Source of the DNA: Pseudomonadota bacterium
GTDB lineage: Bacteria > Myxococcota_A > Polyangia > Polyangiales > Ga0077539
Length of the DNA stretch: 7,762 nt
Direction: 5' to 3'
Assembly: GCA_023428035.1 (NCBI GenBank)
Contig: JAEYZO010000108.1
Coordinates: forward strand, 1 to 7,762
The notes under the pieces: generated by a model
The model's input: only the letters and a program-made list of their open reading frames with translations
The model's database searches: none
Told to the model about the DNA's origin: nothing
Shown here: piece after piece, positions 1 through 6,618 of the stretch
How positions within the stretch are numbered: position 1 is the stretch's first letter
How the letters are laid out: every line of letters starts with the position of its first letter
Made by a program: the position numbers and the translations under genes

Positions 1-535
1 GGACCATGCAGCCGCCGAAGAGCACCCGCGTCGCGCTCAGCCACACCACCACGTTGTCGCGGGTGTGCGCCTCGCCGGGGAAGAAGACCTCCGCGGCGGT
101 GCCTCCGACGCGCACCACGCCGGGGGGGGCGATGATGCGCGGGCGCCACCCATCGCGGCGCGCGAGGTCGACCGTCGCCTGCGTCGCCCAGGTGGCGATC
201 CCTCGGGCGAGGACCGGGCCGATGCCGCCCATGCGGTCGTTGTGGAAGTGCGTGACGACCAGCGCGCGCACCGGGCAGCCGCGCTGCTGGGCGATGGTGA
301 GCAGTCGGTCGGTCTGCGCGCCGGTCCAGGGGGTGTCGACGAGGAGCCCGGCGTCGGGCTCGCACACGAGGAGCCCGTTGGAGGGGAAGGTGCCGGCCGA
401 GACGGTCCCCCAGGAGGTGTGGACGTAGACGTTGTCGACGAGGGGCGCGAGCGACACCGGCGCGGTGGAGGGGACCACCACCGTGTTCGAGGCGGCGCAG
501 CCGAGGGCGAGGAGGGCGACGACGGAGGAGCGCAC
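1..535 (-). CDS. Subclass B1-like metallo-beta-lactamase, probable lipoprotein (3' end outside window)
   Basis: A zinc hydrolase that would open the beta-lactam ring in the periplasm. The 178 visible residues begin at GTG 535-533. Residues 1-13 (VRSSVVALLALGC) look like a short lipoprotein signal with Cys13 as the lipidated residue, although Leu at -2 makes the lipobox imperfect. The mature part follows the B1 pattern: SNGLLV (52-57), LLVDTPWTGAQT (64-75), the zinc motif HFHNDR (His96, His98, Asp100), GEAHTRDNVVVWL with His157, and LFGGC with the Zn2 ligand Cys176. The last zinc ligand, equivalent to His263 in standard numbering, lies beyond the left edge. Cys176 together with DNVVVWL favours B1 over B2, B3 or glyoxalase-II relatives. 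An in-frame GTG at 559-557 is a possible alternative start, but its AGGA touches the start codon. The gene is divergent from the GST gene. The fold and class are clear; activity on drugs is inferred only. Confidence 0.88.
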   Translation of the reverse strand, partial: MRSSVVALLALGCAASNTVVVPSTAPVSLAPLVDNVYVHTSWGTVSAGTFPSNGLLVCEPDAGLLVDTPWTGAQTDRLLTIAQQRGCPVRALVVTHFHNDRMGGIGPVLARGIATWATQATVDLARRDGWRPRIIAPPGVVRVGGTAAEVFFPGEAHTRDNVVVWLSATRVLFGGCMV

Positions 536-612
536 GGCGGCGAGTGAAGGGGGGATCACTCCTGAGCGCAAGCGAGCCCCGCCGACGCGCGGCGGGTGTA
601 CCCTCCGCGGCC
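536..612. promoter_or_regulatory. Divergent promoter region with a 7-bp inverted repeat
   Basis: This 77-bp gap must hold the start signals of both the beta-lactamase (minus) and the GST gene (plus). It contains a perfect inverted repeat, CCCGCCG (578-584) and CGGCGGG (590-596), with a 5-nt spacer, ending 16 nt before the GST ATG. Such a dyad could be a repressor site or an RNA hairpin at the GST 5' end. A TAnnnT hexamer (TACCCT, 599-604) is present but has no convincing -35 partner. No regulator gene lies beside it, so its role is inferred from position. Short GC palindromes are common by chance at this base composition. Confidence 0.35.
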
Positions 613-1257
613 ATGTCGCTGCGGTTCTTCTACGGTTCCGGTTCGCAATTCGCCTGGCGCGTGTGGCTCGCGCTGGAGCACAAGGGCGTGCCCTACGAGT
701 GCCGGGTGCTGTCGTTCTCCGACGGCGAGCACCGGCAGCCCGAGTACCTCGCGATCAACCCGCGCCACAAGGTGCCCGCCATCGACGACAACGGCTTCAC
801 CCTCTACGAGAGCGCGGCCATCGTCGAGTACCTCGACGAGCGCTTCACCGACGGGCCCTCGCTCTTCCCCGGCGACCTCGAGCAGCGCGCGCTCCAACGT
901 CGGGTCATCGCCGAGGTCGACAGCTACCTGCAGCCCCTCCATGGCCGCGTCGCGAAGAGCGTGTTCTTCACGCCGCCCGAGAAGCGCGACCCGAGCGAGC
1001 TCGAAGAGGTGAAGACCCTCTGGGCCGCCGAGGTCGCGCGCTACGAGACGCTCGTGGCCGAGGGCTTCGTCGGCCCCTCGATCGGCGCGGCGGACTTCAC
1101 GCTCTACCCCTTCATCGCCACCGCGGAGCGCTTCGACCAGCGCCACCCCGGGCTCGACCTGCAGGGCGCGATCCCCGCGGGTGTGCTCGCGTGGCGCGAC
1201 CGGATGCGCGCGCTCCCCTACCACGACAAGACCTGGCCCCCGCACTGGAAGGCCTGA
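613..1257 (+). CDS. Glutathione S-transferase family protein
   Basis: A 214-residue cytosolic protein of usual GST length that would conjugate glutathione to electrophiles or act as a glutathione-dependent lyase or isomerase. The N-terminal thioredoxin-like domain (about 1-80) starts with beta strand LRFFYGSGSQFAWRV. The Ser11 to Trp15 stretch lies where the catalytic Ser, Cys or Tyr normally sits. It continues with the cis-proline motif KVPAI (53-57, Pro55) and the glutathione-binding ESAAIVEYLDERF (66-78, Glu66-Ser67). The C-terminal all-helical domain (about 90-210) includes the typical late GAADFTLYPFI helix. The ATG at 613 is chosen because the family N-terminus begins there; upstream in-frame codons would run through the inverted repeat. 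No strong ribosome-binding site is visible. The gene is followed after 44 nt by the SDR gene on the same strand, so the two may be co-transcribed. Class and substrate cannot be told from the sequence alone. Confidence 0.9.
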   Translation: MSLRFFYGSGSQFAWRVWLALEHKGVPYECRVLSFSDGEHRQPEYLAINPRHKVPAIDDNGFTLYESAAIVEYLDERFTDGPSLFPGDLEQRALQRRVIAEVDSYLQPLHGRVAKSVFFTPPEKRDPSELEEVKTLWAAEVARYETLVAEGFVGPSIGAADFTLYPFIATAERFDQRHPGLDLQGAIPAGVLAWRDRMRALPYHDKTWPPHWKA

Positions 1258-1270
1258 CACCCCATTGACC

Positions 1271-1280
1271 CTCGCGCGAG
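1271..1280. repeat. 10-bp perfect palindrome upstream of the SDR gene
   Basis: CTCGCGCGAG reads the same on both strands and sits in the 44-nt gap between the GST stop and the SDR start, ending 21 nt before the ATG at 1302. It could be an operator half or the top of a small hairpin, but no T-run follows, so it is not a convincing intrinsic terminator. Low complexity at this GC content makes chance occurrence plausible. Confidence 0.2.
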
Positions 1281-1301
1281 CGCGGGGGTAGTCCCGTCGT
1301 C

Positions 1302-1988
1302 ATGTCGAAATCCATCATCGTGTGTGGGCACGGGCCGGGCATCTCTGACGCGGTCGCGCGTCGCTTCGGCCGCGAGGGCTACTCGGTCGCGATCGTGGCG
1401 CGCAACGCCGAGCGGCTCACCGCCGCCGCCGAGGCGCTCTCGAAGGAGGGCGTCACCGCCAAGGCCTTCCCGTGTGACCTCGGCGACTTCAACGCCGTGA
1501 AGTCGATGGTCAACGAGGTGCGCGCGTCGCTCGGCCCCGTCGCCGTCCTCCACTGGAACGCCTACATGGGCGGCGCGGGCGACCTCCTCGCGGCCCCCGC
1601 GGGCGAGGTGCGCGGCGTGTTCGACGTCGCCGTCACCGGCCTCATCGCCGCGGTGCAGGCCGCGCACGAGGACCTCAAGGCGCAGAAGGGCGCGCTCCTC
1701 GTGACGGGCGGCGGCTTCGCCTTCTACGACCCCAACGTCGACGCGATGGCGACGCAGTGGGGCGCGATGGGCCTCGCGATCAGCAAGGCCGCGCAGCACA
1801 AGGCCGTGGGCCTGCTCTCGAAGAAGCTCGCCCCCGACGGCGTCTACGTCGGCGAGGTCGTGGTGCTCGGCATGGTGAAGGGCACGGCCTTCGACCACGG
1901 CCAGGCGACCCTCGACCCCCACGCCATCGCCGACCGCTTCTGGGAGCTCTCGCAGGCTCGCGGCGAGACCTCGGTGAACTTCGGCTGA
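1302..1988 (+). CDS. Short-chain dehydrogenase/reductase-like protein with atypical active site
   Basis: A 228-residue Rossmann-fold protein. The nucleotide-binding glycine motif is GHGPGIS (9-15), a variant of TGxxxGIG, followed by a helix and the second strand ending in ARNAERL (33-39), whose Arg favours NADP(H). The usual NNAG is replaced by HWNAYMGG (84-91). The normal Ser-Tyr-Lys triad is not intact: Lys162 is present in GLAISKAAQ, but the Tyr four residues before it is Leu158, and the Ser strand reads LLVTGGGFAFYD (132-143). From memory, a group of bacterial SDR relatives shares GxGPGIS, HWNA and these changes, so this looks like a family trait rather than local decay. The C-terminus (GEVVVLGMVKGTAF, DRFWEL) is complete. 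Activity may use other residues or be absent; substrate unknown. It lies downstream of the GST gene and converges with DUF58. Confidence 0.82.
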   Translation: MSKSIIVCGHGPGISDAVARRFGREGYSVAIVARNAERLTAAAEALSKEGVTAKAFPCDLGDFNAVKSMVNEVRASLGPVAVLHWNAYMGGAGDLLAAPAGEVRGVFDVAVTGLIAAVQAAHEDLKAQKGALLVTGGGFAFYDPNVDAMATQWGAMGLAISKAAQHKAVGLLSKKLAPDGVYVGEVVVLGMVKGTAFDHGQATLDPHAIADRFWELSQARGETSVNFG

Positions 1989-2040
1989 GGGCCCACAGCC
2001 CGCCGCACGCGGTAGGAGCGGAGTTGGGGGTGGAGGCCCT
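1989..2040. other. Convergent intergenic gap with possible weak stem
   Basis: This 52-nt gap lies between the ends of the SDR gene (plus) and the DUF58 gene (minus). AGGGCC (1988-1993) and GGCCCT (2035-2040) are perfect inverted repeats at its two borders, and GGCTG/CAGCC (1983-1987 and 1996-2000) could form a small stem over the SDR stop codon. Neither is followed by a T-rich tract in either direction, so a classical intrinsic terminator is not supported. Termination here may be Rho-dependent. Confidence 0.25.
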
Positions 2041-3375
2041 TCACACGCTCACGGGCTCGCCCGCGAGCACCGCGCGGTGCGACAGCGACGTGACCCCCGC
2101 GGGCGCCTCCGACGTCGCCCCCTCGCGGTGGATCGCCACCACCTTGCACTCCACCCCGAGCGCGCGGAGCTGAGCCGCCACCACCGCGTGGTCGTCGCTC
2201 GGCGCGCAGGTCACCACCACCGCCGCGGACAGCCTCGGCGCGAAGGGGCCCAGCGCCTTCAGCACCCGCCCCGCGTCGAAGCTCTCCCCGGGCTGCACGC
2301 ACGCCAACAGGTCGAGCGCGGCGCCGAGCACCTCCTGCGCGCGGCCCCCCTGCGCGTGGAGCTCGTGCACGCGCGCGCCGATCAGCACCAGGTCGACCAG
2401 CGCGTCTTCGCGAGACAGGTACGACACCAGCCCCGCCGCGAGCGACACCGCCGCGTCGAGCACCGCGGGGTCGCGCTGGCCCCTCACGTCGGGGTCGAGC
2501 ACCACCGCGGCGCGGCGGAAGTGCTCCTGCTGGTACTCCCTCACCACGGGGAAGCCCGTGCGCGCCCAGCTCCTCGCGTGGAGGTCGCGCACCGGGTCGC
2601 CCGAGCGGTAGGGGCGCAAGCCCCGCAGCTCGAAGGAGTCACCGCTCGCGAGGGCCTGCGGCGCGCCCCCCGGCTGGTGCCGCGGTCGAAGCGGCATCGA
2701 CACCGACGTGACCCGCGCCGCGCGAGGGAGCACCACGAAGCGCACGCCGCGGGAGCGCACCAGCGGGCCGTAGGTGAGCCCGAGGGGCACCATCGCCCCG
2801 ACGTGGAAGGGGTCGAGGTGGTGCTCTCCGCGCGCGCGGAACTTCGCGGTCACCGTGAGCGTCACCCGCGCGCCGGGGGCGAGCACCGGGAGGCGCGGCG
2901 CGGGCGCGTCCCAGCGGCCGTCCCAGGGGAGGAAGGGCCCCTCGACGAGGACGTCGGCGTGGGCGCGGTCGCCGTCGTGGGTGAGCTCCACCGCGAAGTT
3001 CACGGGCTCGTCGATCACCGCCCTCGCGGGGGCGCGCACCTCGACCCGCACGCCATCCATCGCGAAGGCCCGCCGCGCGGCCACCGACACCACCGCCGCG
3101 GCCATCAAGAGGCTCCACACGACGTAGACGTCCGCGCGCTCGATCTCGAGCCCGAACATCCCCACGGGGAAGAGCATCAGCGCGTAGCCGCGCCCGGCCG
3201 GCGTGAGCGCGTAGTAGAACCAGAACAGGGGCTGCACCGCGCGCCCGAGCCGCGTCTTGCGCCAGCGCTCCCGCTCCTCGTTCGTCGACGGGATCAGTAC
3301 GTGGTTGAGCCGCTCGTAGTCGACCTGCCTCAGCCGCTCGCGGAGACGTCCGAGCCGCTCCGCCGCCGCGCTCAC
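2041..3375 (-). CDS. DUF58 domain membrane protein (MoxR partner)
   Basis: A 444-residue protein of the family usually paired with MoxR ATPases, thought to work in envelope or enzyme-complex assembly. A charged cytoplasmic N-terminus (1-55) precedes two predicted membrane segments (about 62-78 and 82-100), followed by a large domain. The DUF58 signature is at 253-280: LRPYRSGDP, then RDLHARSWART and VVREYQQE. The usual HW is HA here (Ala267). The last third resembles a von Willebrand A fold, but its first strand reads VVLDPD (291-296) instead of DxSxS, so a normal metal-dependent adhesion site is unlikely. The start is GTG at 3375-3373, overlapping the moxR stop as GTGA, with a GAGGT ribosome-binding site about 6 nt upstream; the two are almost certainly translationally coupled. 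It is the last gene of its run: no transglutaminase, VWA or DUF4129 partner follows before the convergent SDR gene. Confidence 0.9.
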   Translation of the reverse strand: MSAAAERLGRLRERLRQVDYERLNHVLIPSTNEERERWRKTRLGRAVQPLFWFYYALTPAGRGYALMLFPVGMFGLEIERADVYVVWSLLMAAAVVSVAARRAFAMDGVRVEVRAPARAVIDEPVNFAVELTHDGDRAHADVLVEGPFLPWDGRWDAPAPRLPVLAPGARVTLTVTAKFRARGEHHLDPFHVGAMVPLGLTYGPLVRSRGVRFVVLPRAARVTSVSMPLRPRHQPGGAPQALASGDSFELRGLRPYRSGDPVRDLHARSWARTGFPVVREYQQEHFRRAAVVLDPDVRGQRDPAVLDAAVSLAAGLVSYLSREDALVDLVLIGARVHELHAQGGRAQEVLGAALDLLACVQPGESFDAGRVLKALGPFAPRLSAAVVVTCAPSDDHAVVAAQLRALGVECKVVAIHREGATSEAPAGVTSLSHRAVLAGEPVSV

Positions 3376-4331
3376 ACCGGCACCTCGACCTTCGCCACCA
3401 GCGCCCTCACGATCGCGTCGGCCGAGGCCCCGCTGTAGCGCGCCGACGGCGCGAGCGCGACGCGGTGCGCGAGGGCCGGCGCCGCGAGCGACTGTACGTC
3501 GTCAGGGGTGACGTACCTGCGCCCCTGCAACATCGCGCGGGCCTGAACGCTGCGAAAGAACGACAGCGCCCCGCGCGGAGACGCCCCCATCGCGAGCTCG
3601 GGGTGGTCCCGCGTCGCGGTCACCACGCGGAGGAGGTAGCGCGCGACGGGCTCGCGCACCTCGACCTCCCTCGCCGCGTCCTGCAGCGCCGCGAGGTCTG
3701 AGCCCGTCGCGAGGGGCTCTACCCGGTCGAGGGGGTCGGCCCGCTGCCGCGCGTAGAGCATCGCGAGCTCGGCGTCGGCGGCGGGGTAGCCCACCGACAC
3801 CCGCAGCGCGAAGCGGTCGAGCTGCGCGTCGGGCAGGGGCCAGGTGCCCTGCGACTCGATGGGGTTCTGCGTCGCGAGGACGAAGAAGGGCCGCGGCAGG
3901 AGGTGGGTCACCCCGTCGACGGTGGCGCTGCCCTCGTTCATCGCTTCGAGGAGCGCGCTCTGCGTGCGCGGCGAGGCCCGGTTGATCTCGTCGGCGAGGA
4001 GCACGCTGGTGAAGATCGGCCCGCGGTGGAAGGCGAAGCTGCCGTCGCGGGGGTCGAGCACCTGCGCGCCGAGGATGTCGCTCGGCAGGAGGTCGGGCGT
4101 GAACTGCACCCGCGTGCACGGCACCTCGAAGCACTTGGCGAGGGCGCGGGCGAGGGTGGTCTTGCCCACCCCAGGGACGTCTTCGATGAGCACGTGCCCG
4201 CCCGAGAGCACCCCCGTGAGGAGCAGCTCGATCGCGTCGGGGCGGCCCGAGATCACGCCCGCGAGGGCCGCTCGAATGCGCGCGAGGAGGGCGTCGGGTT
4301 CCACGGTGGGGGCGGTCGCTCCGGCTGCCAT
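3372..4331 (-). CDS. MoxR family AAA+ ATPase
   Basis: A 319-residue cytoplasmic ATPase, normal length for MoxR proteins, which act as chaperones that remodel or load cofactors into partner complexes. The core is intact: Walker A DVPGVGKTT (51-59, Lys57), Walker B LLADEINRA (111-119, Asp114-Glu115), sensor 1 ATQNP (153-157, Asn156), arginine finger in LPDAQLDRF (167-174, Arg173) and sensor 2 GASPRGAL (249-256, Arg253). The C-terminal lid helices end in ADAIVRALVAKVEVPV. The ATG at 4331-4329 puts about 50 residues before Walker A, as expected. No clear ribosome-binding site is seen. Its stop overlaps the DUF58 start, the classic MoxR-DUF58 pair. It begins 51 nt after the DmeF-like stop, so it may share that transcript or have its own promoter in the gap. 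The target of the chaperone cannot be named. Confidence 0.95.
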   Translation of the reverse strand: MAAGATAPTVEPDALLARIRAALAGVISGRPDAIELLLTGVLSGGHVLIEDVPGVGKTTLARALAKCFEVPCTRVQFTPDLLPSDILGAQVLDPRDGSFAFHRGPIFTSVLLADEINRASPRTQSALLEAMNEGSATVDGVTHLLPRPFFVLATQNPIESQGTWPLPDAQLDRFALRVSVGYPAADAELAMLYARQRADPLDRVEPLATGSDLAALQDAAREVEVREPVARYLLRVVTATRDHPELAMGASPRGALSFFRSVQARAMLQGRRYVTPDDVQSLAAPALAHRVALAPSARYSGASADAIVRALVAKVEVPV

Positions 4332-4382
4332 CGACGGTACACGAAACGCTGCGGGGGCGACGAGGTCTTCCCGCGCGGCGCG

Positions 4383-5318
4383 TCAGGCCGTCTCGACCTC
4401 GATGGTGACGTGCCGGAGCGCCACCTTCTCTCGCAGCGCCGCCCGGTACTCCGTGAGGGTGCGCGGGCTCTCCGCGCGCACGGCGACGATGCACACCCGG
4501 TGACCGGGGGAGGGGTCCCACACGTGCAGGTCGACCACGGTGGCGCCGTGCGCCTCGAGGGTCTCGCGGATCAACCCCAGGGTGCCGTCGTCGGGCGCGG
4601 AGTCGACGAGGGTGCGACCGGCGCTTCGCAAGAGACCTACGCCCCAGCGCAGGATCATCGCGCTCCCCACCAGCGCGCTCACCGGGTCGAGGAAGGCCCA
4701 CCCGAGGAAGCGCCCCGCGAGCAGCGCCCCGATCGCCAGCACGCTCGTGAAGGCGTCGGCCATCACGTGCAGGTAGGCCGCGCGGAGGTTGTCGTCGCTC
4801 CCGTGGTGATGGTGGTCGGGCCCGTGGTGATGGTCGTGGTGATGGTCGTGGTGATGGTCGTGGCCGTGCTCGCCCGGGGGCGCGAGCCACGCGACGCTCA
4901 CGAGGTTCACCACGAGGCCGAGCACGGCGACCACGAGGGCCTCGGTGTACGCGATGGGCTGCGGGTGCCGGAGCCGCTGCGCGCCCTCGAAGGCCATCTC
5001 GACGGCCACCGCGAGGAGCACGAGGGCGTTGGTGTAGCCCGCCAGGGCGTGGACCTTTCCGCCGCCGAAGGCGAAGGCGCCGCGCTTCGAGCGGGTGCGG
5101 GCGAACCAGTAGGCCCCGGCCGTGAGGGCGAGGGCGCCGGCGTGCGTGGCCATGTGCCAGCCGTCGGAGGTGAGCGCGAGGGAGCGGGTGAGGTAGCCCG
5201 CGATGAGCTCCGCGACCATCGTCGCGAGGGTGAGGAGCGCCACCTTGAGCGCGCGCCCCTCGCGGCCGTCGTCGGGGGCGGTCACCTCGTCCCTGCATCG
5301 GAGCTCGGCGTCGGTCAC
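4383..5318 (-). CDS. dmeF: Cation diffusion facilitator, DmeF-like Co/Ni (or Zn) exporter
   Basis: A 311-residue inner-membrane antiporter that would export divalent metal ions in exchange for protons. About six membrane helices fall near 24-42, 46-72, 88-110, 124-146, 178-202 and 206-230, followed by a cytoplasmic domain (about 235-311) of the usual CDF dimerisation type. Transport-site residues are visible as SDGWHMATH (His55, His59) in helix 2 and YLHVMADA (His184, Asp188) in helix 5. The HMATH form, in place of the HMLTD of many zinc CDFs, together with FGGGKVHALAGY and NLRAAYLHV, points to the DmeF subgroup known for cobalt and nickel. The loop between helices 4 and 5 (150-172) is extremely His-rich, probably a metal-collecting loop. 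The start is GTG at 5318-5316, 22 nt after the sensor kinase stop, suggesting co-transcription with the two-component genes. Specificity is inferred from motifs only. Confidence 0.9.
   Translation of the reverse strand: MTDAELRCRDEVTAPDDGREGRALKVALLTLATMVAELIAGYLTRSLALTSDGWHMATHAGALALTAGAYWFARTRSKRGAFAFGGGKVHALAGYTNALVLLAVAVEMAFEGAQRLRHPQPIAYTEALVVAVLGLVVNLVSVAWLAPPGEHGHDHHHDHHHDHHHGPDHHHHGSDDNLRAAYLHVMADAFTSVLAIGALLAGRFLGWAFLDPVSALVGSAMILRWGVGLLRSAGRTLVDSAPDDGTLGLIRETLEAHGATVVDLHVWDPSPGHRVCIVAVRAESPRTLTEYRAALREKVALRHVTIEVETA
4803..4859. repeat. 12-bp tandem repeat encoding the His/Asp loop of the metal exporter
   Basis: Three exact head-to-tail copies of GTGGTGATGGTC occupy 4824-4859. A degenerate fourth copy (11 of 12 bases) lies at 4803-4814, separated by GTCGGGCCC. 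On the minus strand each unit reads Asp-His-His-His, building the run at residues 151-172 of the DmeF-like protein. The period is a multiple of three, so copy-number change by slippage would lengthen or shorten the loop without breaking the frame. Confidence 0.85.
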
Positions 5319-5340
5319 GGCGTGGGTCTCGACGCGAGGA

Positions 5341-6618
5341 TTACCGCGTTTCGCCCCCGGCGCCCACGTCGCGGAAGGAGAGGGCGACGCGGGTCTGCCC
5401 GCCGCCCGAGCGCGCGTGCATCGCGCCGCGGTGCATCGACGCCGTCGCCTGCACGAGGAACAGCCCCAGCCCCATGCCCATCCCCGGCTCGCGGGTGGTG
5501 AAGAAGGGCTCGCCCAGGCGGTGCAGGTGCTCCGTCGGGACGCCCACGCCGCGGTCGGTCACGGCGACCTCGAAGGCGCCGCGCTCCTCACCCGGCTCGA
5601 GGGTGAGCTCGATCGGCGGCGGAGGGGAGAGCGACGACTGCGCGAGGCGCGCGTTGTCGAGGAGGTTCGCCACGGCCTGACGCAGCGGCTCGGCGTAGAC
5701 CGACACCTCCCGGGCGGCGACCGCGCGGGCGAGGGTCAGCGCCACGGGCGCGTCGGGGTGCGTCGCGCGCCACTCGTCGACCGTCGCGGTGATCCAGGGG
5801 CCCAGGGGCACGCGGTCGGCGGCGGCCGCGTCCTGCCCGTGGGCGCGCATGCGACCGAGGATCTGCTTGCATCGCCTGATCTCCCCGCGGATCAGGTCGG
5901 CCTGCGCCCGGGCCTCGCTGCCCTCGGGGAGGAGCTCGCTGAGCTCCGACGCGAGGATCGCCACGGTGCCCATGGGGGTGTTGAGCTCGTGCGCGGTGCC
6001 CGCTGCGAGGGTGCCCAGGGCGCTCCACCGGGCGGCGCGCTCGCGCTCGACCCGCTCGGCGGAGAGCTCCTCCTCGCGCCGTCGCAGCGAGGTCGTCACG
6101 CGGTCGATGAAGTACCAGAGGCAGCCCGCGGTGAGCGCGAAGGCGAGCCACATCCCCCGCACGTGCAGGAGGAACATCCCCGGCGTGTGCCAGACGTGGA
6201 TGGCCTCGGGCCGCGCCATGAGCAGCCCCGCGAAGAGGGCGACGGCGCAGAGGGTGACCGCGAGGCTCCAGCGCCGGGGCACCATGATCCCCGCGAGCGC
6301 GACGTGCAGGAGGTACAGGGTGGTGAAGGGGTTCATCGCGCCGCCGGTCCAGATGAGGAGCGCGGTGAGGGCCACCGAGTCGAGGATGAGGTTGCCCGCG
6401 ATGGCCGCGTCGGAGAGCCGCGCGCCGCGACGCAGCCGCAGGGTGAGCACCACGTTCGCGACGGCGAGCGCGCCCACCACCAGCGCGAGCGGCGCCGCGG
6501 GGAAGGGCGCGCGCAGGACGAACCTCACCCCCACGATCGACGCGAGCTGCGCCGCGATGGCCGCCCACCGGAGGCGCACCAGCCACGCGACCTGCAGGGG
6601 CGAGCGAGACGCGGCCAT
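5341..6618 (-). CDS. regB: RegB/PrrB/ActS-like redox-sensing histidine kinase
   Basis: A 425-residue membrane kinase that would sense the quinone pool or redox state and control phosphorylation of the adjacent RegA-like regulator. Six membrane helices are predicted at about 18-36, 42-60, 71-90, 97-113, 117-135 and 152-172. The RegB quinone-site motif GGxxNPF is present as GGAMNPF (92-98) between helices 3 and 4. A short coiled coil (175-197) leads to the H-box GTAHELNTPMGT (207-218, His210). RRCKQIL (248-254) carries Cys250 at the place of the redox-active Cys of RegB. The ATPase domain has the N-box QAVANLLDNA (314-323), DRGVGVP (355-361) and GMGMGLGL (379-386). The ATG at 6618-6616 overlaps the regulator stop as TGATG, so translation is coupled; no separate ribosome-binding site is seen. 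A longer in-frame reading upstream merely crosses the regulator gene. The family is clear; the signal is inferred from conserved motifs. Confidence 0.93.
   Translation of the reverse strand: MAASRSPLQVAWLVRLRWAAIAAQLASIVGVRFVLRAPFPAAPLALVVGALAVANVVLTLRLRRGARLSDAAIAGNLILDSVALTALLIWTGGAMNPFTTLYLLHVALAGIMVPRRWSLAVTLCAVALFAGLLMARPEAIHVWHTPGMFLLHVRGMWLAFALTAGCLWYFIDRVTTSLRRREEELSAERVERERAARWSALGTLAAGTAHELNTPMGTVAILASELSELLPEGSEARAQADLIRGEIRRCKQILGRMRAHGQDAAAADRVPLGPWITATVDEWRATHPDAPVALTLARAVAAREVSVYAEPLRQAVANLLDNARLAQSSLSPPPPIELTLEPGEERGAFEVAVTDRGVGVPTEHLHRLGEPFFTTREPGMGMGLGLFLVQATASMHRGAMHARSGGGQTRVALSFRDVGAGGETR

Noticed and set aside
6..547. Plus-strand open frames across the left edge
   Set aside because: The minus strand encodes an unmistakable B1 metallo-beta-lactamase here; the plus frames are composition shadows.
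544..612. Extension of the GST gene to an upstream ATG at 544
   Set aside because: It would add 23 residues before a canonical GST N-terminus, overlap the inverted repeat and promoter gap, and gain no ribosome-binding site.
1302..1988. SDR gene as a pseudogene because catalytic residues are missing
   Set aside because: The frame is complete, codon usage is normal and the rest of the fold is well kept; the substitutions look like a family feature rather than decay.
1983..2040. Bidirectional intrinsic terminator between the SDR and DUF58 genes
   Set aside because: The stems are short or have a 41-nt loop and no T-tract follows in either direction.
4801..4860. CRISPR-like or microsatellite array
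   Set aside because: The repeat is 12 bp with no spacers and lies inside a coding frame, where it encodes the His/Asp loop of a metal transporter.
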